From positions 1,252,342 through 1,316,341 of the forward strand of contig BPUI01000001.1 in the NCBI GenBank assembly GCA_019973575.1: 64,000 bases of DNA, in the 5' to 3' direction. Source of the DNA: Gemmatimonadetes bacterium T265. Lineage in GTDB: Bacteria; Gemmatimonadota; Gemmatimonadetes; Gemmatimonadales; Gemmatimonadaceae. Under the pieces are notes generated by a model. The model saw nothing but the letters and a program-made list of their open reading frames with translations. It had not been told where the DNA came from and searched no databases. This document shows positions 24,851 through 32,884 of the stretch, piece by piece (within the stretch, counting starts at the first letter, position 1; each line of letters starts with the position of its first letter). The position numbers and the translations under genes were made by a program.

Positions 24851-27624
24851 GGAGGAGTGGCCTGAGCCTGCGCGGCGAGCCGGGCGAGGAGTTCGAGCGC
24901 CTGCATCGGCGTGAGGTGGTTCGGGTCGACCGCGCGGAGCGCCTCGAGCGCCGGGTGCGGGGCCGGCGGCGGGGCGAATAGCGGGAGTTGATCCGCGGGC
25001 GCGACCGGTGATACCCGTCGCGCGCGGCGACGGCCGTCGCCCGCCGGTCCCTCCGTCGCCGGCCCGTCCGCCGCCGGCGGGTGCTGCTGCGCCTCCAACG
25101 TCGCGAGCACCGCCTTCGCCCGCGCGATCACCGGCGCGGGGAGCCCCGCCAGTCGGCCGACCTCGATCCCGTACGAGCGGTCCGCGCCGCCCGGGACGAG
25201 CCGGTGCAGAAAGAGCACGCGGTCCTCGGTCTCGCGCACGAGCACCGTCATGTTGCGCGCCGCCGCGAGGTCGTCGGCGAGCGCGACGAGCTCGTGGTAG
25301 TGCGTCGCGAACACCGTCTTGCACCCCACCGCGTCGTGCAGGTGCTCGCTCACGCTCCAGGCGATCGAGACGCCGTCGTAGGTGCTCGTGCCGCGCCCGA
25401 TCTCGTCCAGCAGCACGAGCGAGCGGCGCGTCGCGGCGGCGAGGATCGCCGCCGTCTCGGTCATCTCGACCATGAACGTCGACTGCCCGCGCACGAGGTT
25501 GTCGCTTGCCCCGACGCGCGTGAACAGCCGGTCGACGACGCCGACCCGCGCGCGCGACGCGGGGACGAAGCTCCCCACCTGCGCCATCAGCACGATGAGC
25601 CCCGTCTGCCGGAGCACCGTGCTCTTGCCGGCCATGTTCGGCCCGGTGAGCACGACGAGGCGCGCGTCGTCGGTCAGCTGCAGGTCGTTGGGGATGAAGC
25701 GCTCGCGCGGCATCATCCGCTCGACCACCGGGTGGCGGCCCCCGACGACGTCGAGGTCGAAGCCGTCGGTGACCTCGGGGCGCACGTAGCCCTCGCGCTC
25801 CGCGACGTCGGCGAGCGCGGCCAGGACGTCGAGCTCCGCGAGCCGCGCCGCCGCGCGCTGCAGCGGCTCGATCTCGGCCCCCACCCGCGCGCGGAGCGCG
25901 TCGCACACCGCGCGCTCGCGCGCCTCGATCGTTTCGGCCGCGCCCAACACGGCCGCCTCGTGCTCCTTGAGCGCGGGCGTGACGTAGCGCTCCGCGCCGG
26001 CGAGCGTCTGCCGGCGCTGGAAGTCGGCGGGCACGAGGTGGCGGTGCGCGTTGGTCACCTCGAGGAAGTAGCCGAAGACGCGGTTGAAGCCGACCTTGAG
26101 CGACGGGATCCCGGTGCGCGCCCGCTCGTGCTGCTGGATCGCGGCGATCGCGTCCCGGCCGCCGTCGCGGAGCGCGCGCGCCCGGTCGAGCGCCGCGTCG
26201 ACCCCGCCGGCCACGGTCGGCTCGTCGCCGCCGAGTTGGAGCGGGGGGCGGGCGACGAGCGCGGCGGCGAGCGCGCCGGCGAGCGCGCCGACGCCCGCGG
26301 CCATTTCGTCCCACTCCGCGCCGATCGCGGCCAGCCGCCCGCCCGCGGTCACCTCCGCGCTCACGTCGTCGAGCACGCGCGCGAGCGCGGCGCGCCCGTC
26401 GGGGAGCCGCGCGAGCGAGTCGCCTAACAGCCGCAGCTCGCGCGGCGTCGCGCGGTTGGCGGCCGCCTTGCCGGCGAGGCGCTCCACGTCGCGCACGCCG
26501 TCGAGCGCCTCGCGCAGCGCGCCGCGCGCGAGCGGGGCGGCGGCGAACGCGGCCACCGCGCCGAGCCGCGCGTCGATCGCGGCGACGTCGACGAGCGGGG
26601 CGAGCAGCCAGCGCCGCAGCAGCCGCGCGCCCATCGGCGTCGCCGTCCGGTCGAGCACCGCGACGAGCGTCCCCGCCTCGCCGCCGTCCTCGCCCGCGCC
26701 GGGCCGGAGCGACTCGACGAGCTCGAGGTTGCGCCGCGTCATCTCGTCGAGCGGCATCGCGCCGCCCGCGCGCTCGACCGTCGGCCGCGCGAGGTGCGGC
26801 AGCCCCGCGGGCTGCAGCTCGCGCAGGTAGCGGAGCAGCGCGCCCGCGGCGCCGAGCAGCAATTCGTCTCCCGACGCGACCAAGCCGAGGGCGTCGGGGC
26901 CGAGGGCGTACTGGCGGCGGAGCTCGTCGGCGCCGAGGGCGGGGTCGAACTCCCACGCGTCGCGCGCGGTGAGGAGCGGGGCGCCGCCGGACGCAGAGTC
27001 GGGCGGCGCACCCGCGCCGGAGGACGCGGCGCCGGGGAGCGCGGCGGCGCCGCGCTCGGTCAACAGCTCGCGCGCGGCGTAGCGGGCGAGCAGCGCGTCG
27101 GCGTCGGCGAGGGGCGCGGTCGCGAGGCGGAACTCGCCGGTCGACAGGTCGGCCGCGGCGAGCGCGACCCGGCCGGCGTCGGCGCGGGCGGCCGCGACGA
27201 AGGTGTTGCGCGACGCGTCGAGCAGCTCGTCGGCGAACGCGGCGCCGGGCGTGACGGTCTCGACCACCTCGCGGCGCACGACGCCCTTGGCCTGCTTCGG
27301 GTCCTCGACCTGCTCGCAGATCGTCACGCGGAAGCCGCGGCTCACGAGGCGGCGCACGTACTCCGCGCACGCGCGCACCGGCACGCCGGCGAGCGGCACG
27401 TCGGCCGCGCCGCCGTTGTTGCGCGCCGTCAGCGTGAGGCCTAACACGCGCGCGGCGACCTCGGCGTCGCCGTAGAACATCTCATAGAAGTCGCCACAGC
27501 GATACAGAAGGATGCTGTCTGGATGGGCGCGCTTGTGCGCCTCCCAATCCAGCATCATCGGTGTTGCTGCGGCTTCGGTCGCACGTTCGGGTGCGTCGGG
27601 TCGAGAAGTGACGCTCGTGCTCAC
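24847..27624 (-). CDS. mutS: DNA mismatch repair protein MutS, 5' end supplied by an inserted element
   Basis: 925 residues from GTG 27624. It recognises mismatches and hands on to MutL. Domain I holds the mismatch-binding motif in LLYRCGDFYEMF; the ATPase has Walker A GPNMAGKST near residue 661, LVLLDEIGRGTSTYDG and a late ATHYHEL. Bases 27496-27624, coding for about the first 43 residues, have visibly lower G+C and come from the element; the rest is host mutS. The displaced host start survives at 32885-33044. The usual RMGDFYE reads RCGDFYE here. Expression must now depend on a promoter inside the element. The C-terminal tail (QALELLARLAAQ) is normal. Confidence 0.96.
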   Translation of the reverse strand: MSTSVTSRPDAPERATEAAATPMMLDWEAHKRAHPDSILLYRCGDFYEMFYGDAEVAARVLGLTLTARNNGGAADVPLAGVPVRACAEYVRRLVSRGFRVTICEQVEDPKQAKGVVRREVVETVTPGAAFADELLDASRNTFVAAARADAGRVALAAADLSTGEFRLATAPLADADALLARYAARELLTERGAAALPGAASSGAGAPPDSASGGAPLLTARDAWEFDPALGADELRRQYALGPDALGLVASGDELLLGAAGALLRYLRELQPAGLPHLARPTVERAGGAMPLDEMTRRNLELVESLRPGAGEDGGEAGTLVAVLDRTATPMGARLLRRWLLAPLVDVAAIDARLGAVAAFAAAPLARGALREALDGVRDVERLAGKAAANRATPRELRLLGDSLARLPDGRAALARVLDDVSAEVTAGGRLAAIGAEWDEMAAGVGALAGALAAALVARPPLQLGGDEPTVAGGVDAALDRARALRDGGRDAIAAIQQHERARTGIPSLKVGFNRVFGYFLEVTNAHRHLVPADFQRRQTLAGAERYVTPALKEHEAAVLGAAETIEARERAVCDALRARVGAEIEPLQRAAARLAELDVLAALADVAEREGYVRPEVTDGFDLDVVGGRHPVVERMMPRERFIPNDLQLTDDARLVVLTGPNMAGKSTVLRQTGLIVLMAQVGSFVPASRARVGVVDRLFTRVGASDNLVRGQSTFMVEMTETAAILAAATRRSLVLLDEIGRGTSTYDGVSIAWSVSEHLHDAVGCKTVFATHYHELVALADDLAAARNMTVLVRETEDRVLFLHRLVPGGADRSYGIEVGRLAGLPAPVIARAKAVLATLEAQQHPPAADGPATEGPAGDGRRRARRVSPVAPADQLPLFAPPPAPHPALEALRAVDPNHLTPMQALELLARLAAQAQATPP
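27485..27495. repeat. Left attachment core TAGAAGTCGCC
   Basis: Eleven bases identical to 32892-32902. On the coding (minus) strand they read GGC GAC TTC TA, that is Gly-Asp-Phe-Tyr of the MutS F-x-E mismatch-binding loop. Confidence 0.85.
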
Positions 27625-28613
27625 CAGCGGTTTGACCGAATTACCAGTACGTTACGGACTTACTTACGTCGTCCGTGTCCAAGAGGGGAATGCTTTGTGC
27701 CTTAGCGGAGACGGCGAGCGCGATCATCGATGTGCGAAGTTAACAGCGCGTCCAGGGCACCGTAGCAGCGTGCGGTCAGGCGGACTTGCGTGCTTACGCA
27801 AGCTGATCTGGCCGGAAGTAGAGGCAAGCGCTACGTCCGAGGGCGGAGTCTAGCAGTCCGCCCGCCCGCACGACTTGGAGCGGGATGCGGCGCCAATCCG
27901 GACGTGGGTAGGTGCAACTGGTGTGGTCTAGCCAGTAACGTGCTCGGCCGCGCTCGGGCCCGGAGTAGAGCTGGCGAGCTACTGTTTAGTGTCCCCACTC
28001 ATTGAGGTCGGCGCCGAAGGCCCGCAGCCGAAACAATCGGGTGCGTGAGGCGCAAAAAGTGCCACACAGCTCACGGTCAGGCCTTGACGAAGTTCGTCAA
28101 GCGATGATTTTCGGTGCATCACATGTGTCGCATGAGTGCCTCGCGTGAGAAAGCCGTCATGAAACCTTTCATGAGGGAGAACGCTGGGCGTAACACGTCA
28201 TGCCCGACCTGCGAAATGCTGTGCCGAATGCTTGCCTCAGGCGTCCCGTGGTAGCGAAAGTGACGCGTGGTACCGCTTAACACCTGTTGAGGCCTTGCGT
28301 CAACCTGTTGCGGGTGCGATAGTAGCGGCCGCAAGCTCTCGTCTCACCCGAGCGATACGAACGTTTCGGTCGGCTGGTTTTGAACGGCACACGCCCTGCA
28401 CGGCCCTGACCAAGCCTCATGCCCATCAAAAGTAAGAAGACCTTACTTGGCTTGCGGGGTATGAGGGGTTCTCAGGATAACTCACCATTCACCGGAATCG
28501 GAGTCAAGTATGCGCCTCATTCGAGCGACACTTGTCTGGGCGACCGAGGCCGGGTACACAGCGTCAGCCGACATCCGGCCCGACGAACCCACCATCATGT
28601 GGAGGAAGACGAC
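27625..28613. other. Element non-coding region upstream of mutS and of the GNF peptide
   Basis: Nearly 1 kb without a convincing gene. It must contain the promoter of the rebuilt mutS (minus strand) and of the peptide gene (plus strand). Visible structure: dyad CTTGACGA-AGT-TCGTCAAG (28083-28101), dyad CATGAAA-CC-TTTCATG (28158-28173). Possible small RNA or regulatory region; I cannot assign one. Confidence 0.5.
28083..28173. repeat. Two short perfect dyads
   Basis: CTTGACGA/TCGTCAAG with a 3-bp spacer (28083-28101) and CATGAAA/TTTCATG with a 2-bp spacer (28158-28173), 56 bp apart. Either could be a repressor site or an RNA hairpin. Confidence 0.6.
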
Positions 28614-28679
28614 ATGAAGCACCCAGTGAAGATCACCGTCACGGGCAACTTCGGCGGGAACTTCGGCGGGAACTTCTGA
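28614..28679 (+). CDS. 21-residue peptide with C-terminal GNF repeat
   Basis: The peptide reads MKHPVKITVTG followed by NFGGNFGGNF. A strong ribosome-binding site GGAGG sits 8 bp before ATG 28614. The stop is followed by a small hairpin and then a perfect 36-bp palindrome, so this looks like a compact, separately terminated transcription unit. The front is basic and beta-prone, the tail is three tandem (G)GNF units. It could be a precursor peptide, a leader peptide or a small membrane-active peptide. No modification enzyme is recognised next to it. A longer in-frame reading from ATG 28419 exists but lacks a comparable ribosome-binding site. Confidence 0.55.
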   Translation: MKHPVKITVTGNFGGNFGGNF

Positions 28680-28697
28680 AGTCCGTAGTTGCTCGCT

Positions 28698-28754
28698 GTA
28701 CCATGTAATGTGGTACCGCTGAAGGGCCTGTCTCCGCGGAGACAGGCCCTTCAG
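28698..28754. terminator. Small hairpin plus perfect 36-bp palindrome between convergent genes
   Basis: GTACCA (28698-28703) pairs with TGGTAC (28711-28716). Directly after, 28719-28736 and 28737-28754 are perfect reverse complements over 18 bp with no spacer (CTGAAGGGCCTGTCTCCG and its complement). Located between the GNF peptide and the convergent three-TM gene, it fits a bidirectional terminator. Confidence 0.75.
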
Positions 28755-28782
28755 CGTTGGTAACTAGGGCGGCTTTACCTCT

Positions 28783-30054
28783 TCAGGACGTGGCAGGGGA
28801 CGCCGCAAGAGTGCCTGTAGTCGTGGGACTGGCGGGTGGGACGACCGTAGCTCCGGCAGGCGGTGTCCCCGGAGAGGACGGAGGCGAGGGTTGCGGTAGC
28901 CACTTGGTGACGACTTCGAAACCCTGCCACGGGAGCAGCCCGATCGGGAACTCCCATGTCCGGCCGGCCACCCGATTCACAATGCGCTCCTGATCCGGGT
29001 GCATCGCGGAGACGTCGAACTCGACATCCTGCACCGTCGTCGCGTCAATGGTTATCATCGCGTCCGTGGTGCAGATGCTCGTGGTCCAGCAGAACGTGTC
29101 GGGAACGCGGATCGCTTCCTCAAGGATCATGGTCACGATGACAGGAGCAACGTCGATGTCGGCTGTGGTCTTGAACAGCGTCCCTTCTGGATTAAGTTTC
29201 TTGGTGAGATTAATACCTTTATACGACTCCATGCCGACCTCCACGGATTTAATCTGCGGGAGTACCGTCCCGTTCGTGCACTGCACGCGGCGATCGCTGT
29301 CGATACCAAGCTTGATAGGTTCGCCGCGCACCACACTCCCGGTGAGGCTGCGGAGCTGGTAGCGGAGGATGGTGGTGGCGAACAGTAGGTTTTTGTCGAC
29401 CTGCGTGAGTGCATCTTCGCGGCGCACGTTGATCTCGACGGCCCAATTCTCCTTGACGACCTTGGCGCTCAAGACGTGAACGCGAACTTGGTCGAACACT
29501 GCTGCTGGGATCAGGCGCTTGAACGCCGCCTCGATGACGCCCGAGCGGATCTCGCCTTGGAGACGACTCCTCGCGTACTGTTCTAGAATGAGCGAGAGCA
29601 CGACGGCAAGGCAGAGCGCCATCCCAATGTCCCGCCACACGAGATCGGGAAATGTCTCGGGCTGGATGTGGCCCTCCCAGTCAGTGAGGGTCTTCCGTAT
29701 CGCACTCTGTTGCGTCGCGAGAAGGCCGGGCACGATATGTCCGATCTCCACCAGAACGCTGTCACCAATGTGTTCTTCGGTGACGTGCCGGTGCGCGCCT
29801 GCGTAACCCACGCAGCAGAGACCGAACACTCCGACGGCCGCGAGAATAAAGTTGTACCGGACTTTGGCCGGCTCCATCTCACTGGATTCTCCCGGTGAAA
29901 TAGCGCCATACGCGCCGGTGGTGTGCTTGGCCTTCGCAAGCTGTCTCAGGTACCACCGTCGAGCCCACCAGATCAACACGCCCGCGACGACCGTCACAGC
30001 TAGGATGGTGGCCAGAACAGTTCGGTCCACATGGATGACGATGTCGTTGCCCAA
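28783..30054 (-). CDS. Unknown membrane protein with three TM helices and soluble C-terminal domain
   Basis: 423 residues from TTG 30054, chosen because GGAG lies 10 nt upstream and the first TM follows directly. TM1 about residues 13-30 (LATILAVTVVAGVLIWW), TM2 about 69-86 (FILAAVGVFGLCCVGYAG), TM3 about 143-160 (MALCLAVVLSLILEQ). Residues 165-385 are a soluble mixed alpha/beta domain (VRVHVLSAKVVKENWAVEIN, WTTSICTTDAMITIDATTVQDVEF), then a Pro/Ser/Thr tail. I recognise no family. Base composition is lower in G+C than host genes. It is convergent with the GNF peptide gene. Confidence 0.75.
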   Translation of the reverse strand: MGNDIVIHVDRTVLATILAVTVVAGVLIWWARRWYLRQLAKAKHTTGAYGAISPGESSEMEPAKVRYNFILAAVGVFGLCCVGYAGAHRHVTEEHIGDSVLVEIGHIVPGLLATQQSAIRKTLTDWEGHIQPETFPDLVWRDIGMALCLAVVLSLILEQYARSRLQGEIRSGVIEAAFKRLIPAAVFDQVRVHVLSAKVVKENWAVEINVRREDALTQVDKNLLFATTILRYQLRSLTGSVVRGEPIKLGIDSDRRVQCTNGTVLPQIKSVEVGMESYKGINLTKKLNPEGTLFKTTADIDVAPVIVTMILEEAIRVPDTFCWTTSICTTDAMITIDATTVQDVEFDVSAMHPDQERIVNRVAGRTWEFPIGLLPWQGFEVVTKWLPQPSPPSSPGTPPAGATVVPPASPTTTGTLAASPATS

Positions 30055-30367
30055 GCGGGGAACTCCGTATCGGGTGAGGATGATCGAGAAGACGGCCGGC
30101 AGTGCTGATGCCTACGTCATCCCGCAGCAATGTTGACGCGGCCTAACCTTGTGACGAAAACCAAGTTCTGCAACCCTCGCCGGGGCTGCCTTGACGAACC
30201 CCTGCCCGGCCTGCGGGCGTAGGGGCCGCTGATTCTGCGCCCGTGGCAAGCCGGAGAGCTGGCGCGACCGCTACCGGTTCTAGGTAGCCGGTCAGTCGAA
30301 TCACGCAGCGATCTCGGCGAGTCTCCAGACATGATCCGTCAGCCCGGCCGCCATCGCCGGGGTCGTC

Positions 30368-31090
30368 TTAATCGCGCCGCCTTCGTGAGCGTCGCGTGGG
30401 GCAGCAGTAGTTGTAGAACATGCAGTAGAGGCTGACCGCGTGCGCGTGGTTCTCGGCCTTCTTGCTGAAGCCGTTCGTGAGCCGCGTGAACCGGCGCATC
30501 TGCGTCCGCATGGTCAGGTTCGCGCGCTCGACGTAGGACGTAGACACGAGGTCGTCGTCGGGCGCCCCTGGCACGCGCTCTTTCGTCGCCCCGGTGCAGA
30601 CCATCGGGCTGTAGCGGCGCTGCGACCCGACTTCGGCCGCCTGTCCGTACGGCTTCACGATCATCGCGTAGTCGACGCCGTGGTAGCCGAAGGCACCCTC
30701 GACGGCCGTGAGGTACATGTGGTGGCCGTCCGTCGTGAGCTGGACGCGGTTGGCGAGCCGCCCGGCCACGTCCTGCATGAAGGCGTAGGCGTTCTGCGGG
30801 GTGCGCTCCCCGACGAGCCACGACAGCATGAGCTTGGAGTCCGCGTCGATGTCCGTAAACGTCCAGATGTCGCCCTGGCCGGCGTGCGTGGCGTTCCGCT
30901 GCTTCGCGCCGACGAACGCCCAGATCTCGTCCGCCTCCACGCGCTGCGTCGTGAGGTGGCGCAGCGCGTGGTCCTGGTAGACCGAACAGGACTCGCCCAC
31001 ATCTACCAAAAGCCGCGGGACTGTGTTCTTGCTTACCCCAGTCACGCGGGCGACGGCACGGATGGACTGACCTTCAACCAGTCCCTTCAC
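30368..31090 (-). CDS. IS1 family transposase, 3' end frameshifted
   Basis: 240 residues from GTG 31090; the frame is open upstream to 31120 without a better start. N-terminal HTH (GQSIRAVARVTGVSKNTVPRLL), DDE core (RVEADEIWAFVGAKQ; VQLTTDGHHMYL), and the hallmark SYVERANLTMRTQMRRFTRL followed by GFSKKAENHAHAVSLY. The normal C-terminus then appears in two other frames: HATLTKAA, then KTTPAMAAGLTDHVWRLAEI ending at 30301. Two one-base deletions would explain this, so the enzyme is probably inactive unless they are sequencing errors. I could not define terminal inverted repeats. It sits inside the mutS element and may have replaced part of it. Confidence 0.88.
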   Translation of the reverse strand: MKGLVEGQSIRAVARVTGVSKNTVPRLLVDVGESCSVYQDHALRHLTTQRVEADEIWAFVGAKQRNATHAGQGDIWTFTDIDADSKLMLSWLVGERTPQNAYAFMQDVAGRLANRVQLTTDGHHMYLTAVEGAFGYHGVDYAMIVKPYGQAAEVGSQRRYSPMVCTGATKERVPGAPDDDLVSTSYVERANLTMRTQMRRFTRLTNGFSKKAENHAHAVSLYCMFYNYCCPTRRSRRRRD

Positions 31091-31126
31091 GATCGCCGCG
31101 TCGCACGAGATATTGCGTGTTCATGT

Positions 31127-31177
31127 TTGACAACATGCGTAACGCTACGCATATTGTCAATGCGTAGCGTTACGCAT
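31127..31177. promoter_or_regulatory. Divergent promoter overlapped by a large palindromic operator
   Basis: Plus strand: TTGACA (31127-31132), 17 bp, CATATT (31150-31155), leading to the P63C gene. Minus strand: TTGACA (31160-31155), 17 bp, CATGTT, leading to the transposase. Two 18-bp arms, ATGCGTAACGCTACGCAT (31135-31152) and its exact reverse complement (31160-31177), lie over these promoters with a 7-bp spacer. Each arm is itself nearly palindromic. This is what a dimer- or tetramer-bound repressor site looks like. Confidence 0.75.
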
Positions 31178-31202
31178 AACCCCCCTGTGCCCCGGACGGG
31201 CC

Positions 31203-32336
31203 ATGTCTGAAGAGGCGAAAAAACTCGGAGCGTTAGGCGGGAAGAGGCGCGCGGCGAATCTGACGAAGGCGCAGCGGAGCGACGCGGCTCGAAAGGCAGC
31301 GATGGCCCGGTGGGGCGGCGAGCTCCCGGTCGCCGCCCACTCGGGGACGCTGGTAATCGGGGACTTGCCGATCCCGTGTTCCGTGTTGGCCGATGGGACG
31401 CGCGTAGTGTCGGAAGCGGGCTTCACGAAGGCGCTCGGGCGAGCTCGAAGCGGCACGGCTTGGATGCGCGGTAACGACCCGGGAGCTCGGATGCCACACT
31501 ACGCCCCTCCGAAGAACCTTATCGAGTTCATTGGCAACGACTTAGCCAATGAGCTCATGCAGCCGATCAAGTATGTCTCGGTCAGCGGCGGGAAGGTCGG
31601 TTACGGGGTCAAGGCTGCGTTGATCCCGCAGATTTGCGAGGCGTGGTTGCGCGCTCGCGATGCCGGCAAGCTCAACCGGCAACAACAGCGGACCGCCGCC
31701 CAAGCCGAGGTACTGATGCGCGCCCTCGCGCATGTCGGCATCATCGCGCTAGTCGATGAGGCGACCGGGTATCAGGAAGTACGTCAGAAAAACGCGCTCG
31801 CGGAGATTCTTGAAAAGTTCATCTCCAAGGAGCTCCGGAAGTGGGTGCGACGTTTCCCGTTCGCGTACTACGAGCACATCTTCCGGTTGAAGCGCTGGGA
31901 CACATCGGAGCTGACTCCGAACTCTCCGAAGCCGCTAGAGGTCGGGCGCATAACCGACGACCTGATCTATCGGCGACTGGCCCCTGGTGTCCGAGCTGAG
32001 TTGAGGCGTCTCACGCCGCGCAACGAGAAGGGATATCTGTCCAGCAAGCTTCACCAAAGGCTCACGGACGACATCGGGAATCCGAAGCTTGAGAAGCACA
32101 TCGCAATCACGATGGCGCTCATGGAGATTTCTCCGGACTGGCCGACCTTTATGGGCCACGTAAACCGAGTCCTTCCGCCGTTCAACAAGAACTACGAGCT
32201 ACCGCTCGGCGACGCGAGAGATTCGTCTACGCGCCTACACGTCACCTCCCGCGCTCTGTCGGCGGGAGCTCCAGCGATGCGAGAGGCGGACGAGGTTGAC
32301 GAGGCGGAGTTTGAGATTCTTCCGTCTGCCGGATGA
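31203..32336 (+). CDS. P63C domain-containing protein
   Basis: 377 residues from ATG 31203. The N-terminus (AKKLGALGGKRRAANLTKAQ, AARKAAMARWGG) is a lysine/arginine/alanine region usual in this family. The centre and C-terminal half (GYQEVRQKNALAEILEKFIS, LRKWVRRFPFAYYEHIFRLK) is the P63C domain, known from phage and genomic-island proteins of unknown role. A leucine-glycine pair near the start uses TTAGGC. Driven by the palindromic promoter at 31127. It could be a regulator or an anti-host factor; nothing in sequence decides. G+C lower than host genes. Confidence 0.87.
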   Translation: MSEEAKKLGALGGKRRAANLTKAQRSDAARKAAMARWGGELPVAAHSGTLVIGDLPIPCSVLADGTRVVSEAGFTKALGRARSGTAWMRGNDPGARMPHYAPPKNLIEFIGNDLANELMQPIKYVSVSGGKVGYGVKAALIPQICEAWLRARDAGKLNRQQQRTAAQAEVLMRALAHVGIIALVDEATGYQEVRQKNALAEILEKFISKELRKWVRRFPFAYYEHIFRLKRWDTSELTPNSPKPLEVGRITDDLIYRRLAPGVRAELRRLTPRNEKGYLSSKLHQRLTDDIGNPKLEKHIAITMALMEISPDWPTFMGHVNRVLPPFNKNYELPLGDARDSSTRLHVTSRALSAGAPAMREADEVDEAEFEILPSAG

Positions 32337-32418
32337 CACGCTGAACAACTCGGAAGGCCGACTCGATCACGTCTTCGAGGGCCGCCCACGTCTTGGACGG
32401 TTTCTTCTGTTTTGCCAT
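32242..32418 (-). CDS. Possible 58-residue small protein, antisense to the P63C 3' end
   Basis: ATG 32418 to TGA 32242. It reads MAKQKKPSKTWAALEDVIES then a helical stretch and a Pro-rich tail. The lysine-rich start is plausible for a real small protein, but there is no clear ribosome-binding site and 95 bp overlap the P63C gene on the other strand. Confidence 0.3.
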   Translation of the reverse strand: MAKQKKPSKTWAALEDVIESAFRVVQRVIRQTEESQTPPRQPRPPLASLELPPTERGR

Positions 32419-32456
32419 CTAGGGAGCCTACCCTCGGTCGGCCGGTCCGCCCACTC

Positions 32457-32747
32457 TGTCACGGCGCAAACTGACCCACGACCGCACGGCGCGCGCAGGC
32501 GGGCGCTCACGTCCTCGCGGCAGGCGGCGAGCCGCAGGCTGTTGGACGTCGGGCGGAAGAACGTGGCACGCGTGAGGGGCAGCGGGACGGACATGGCCAG
32601 AGTCTGCAGCCTAACGCAGAGTAATCGTCCACCCAGATGGTCCGGACGCGGCCCAGACTGGTGCCGGTGGCCAGTCGAGGCGGTCAGCCGTACCGCCGCG
32701 CTCGCGCCATTTCCCCAGTCCCCTGCTTTGTCACGGCGAAACTGACC
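32457..32747. repeat. Two near-identical 19/20-bp direct repeats, IS21-end-like
   Basis: TGTCACGGCGCAAACTGACC (32457-32476) and TGTCACGGCGAAACTGACC (32729-32747), 272 bp apart, same orientation, differing by one inserted C. The form TGT...AAACTGACC resembles the multiple terminal repeats of IS21-family elements. No istA or istB gene is present. The rest of 32419-32884 shows no recognisable gene. Confidence 0.45.
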
Positions 32748-32884
32748 GACTACCGGCCGGACCCCTCGCGACACGCCCATTTTGGCTCTAACATCACGGC
32801 ATCACGTCCGTTGACGCCCGAGCCCCCTCTACGCGGGCTCGGGCGCTTCGTACGCCCGTACCTCGGCGTCTGCTGTGGGGACTT

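Noticed and set aside
27512-28005. Small plus-strand frames opposite and upstream of the mutS start
   Set aside because: No ribosome-binding site, no recognisable protein pattern, and the first overlaps the mutS start on the other strand.
30140-30300. Zinc-finger-like CPACG remnant next to the IS1-like gene
   Set aside because: The reading has stops every few codons and I cannot link it to a known IS1 N-terminus.
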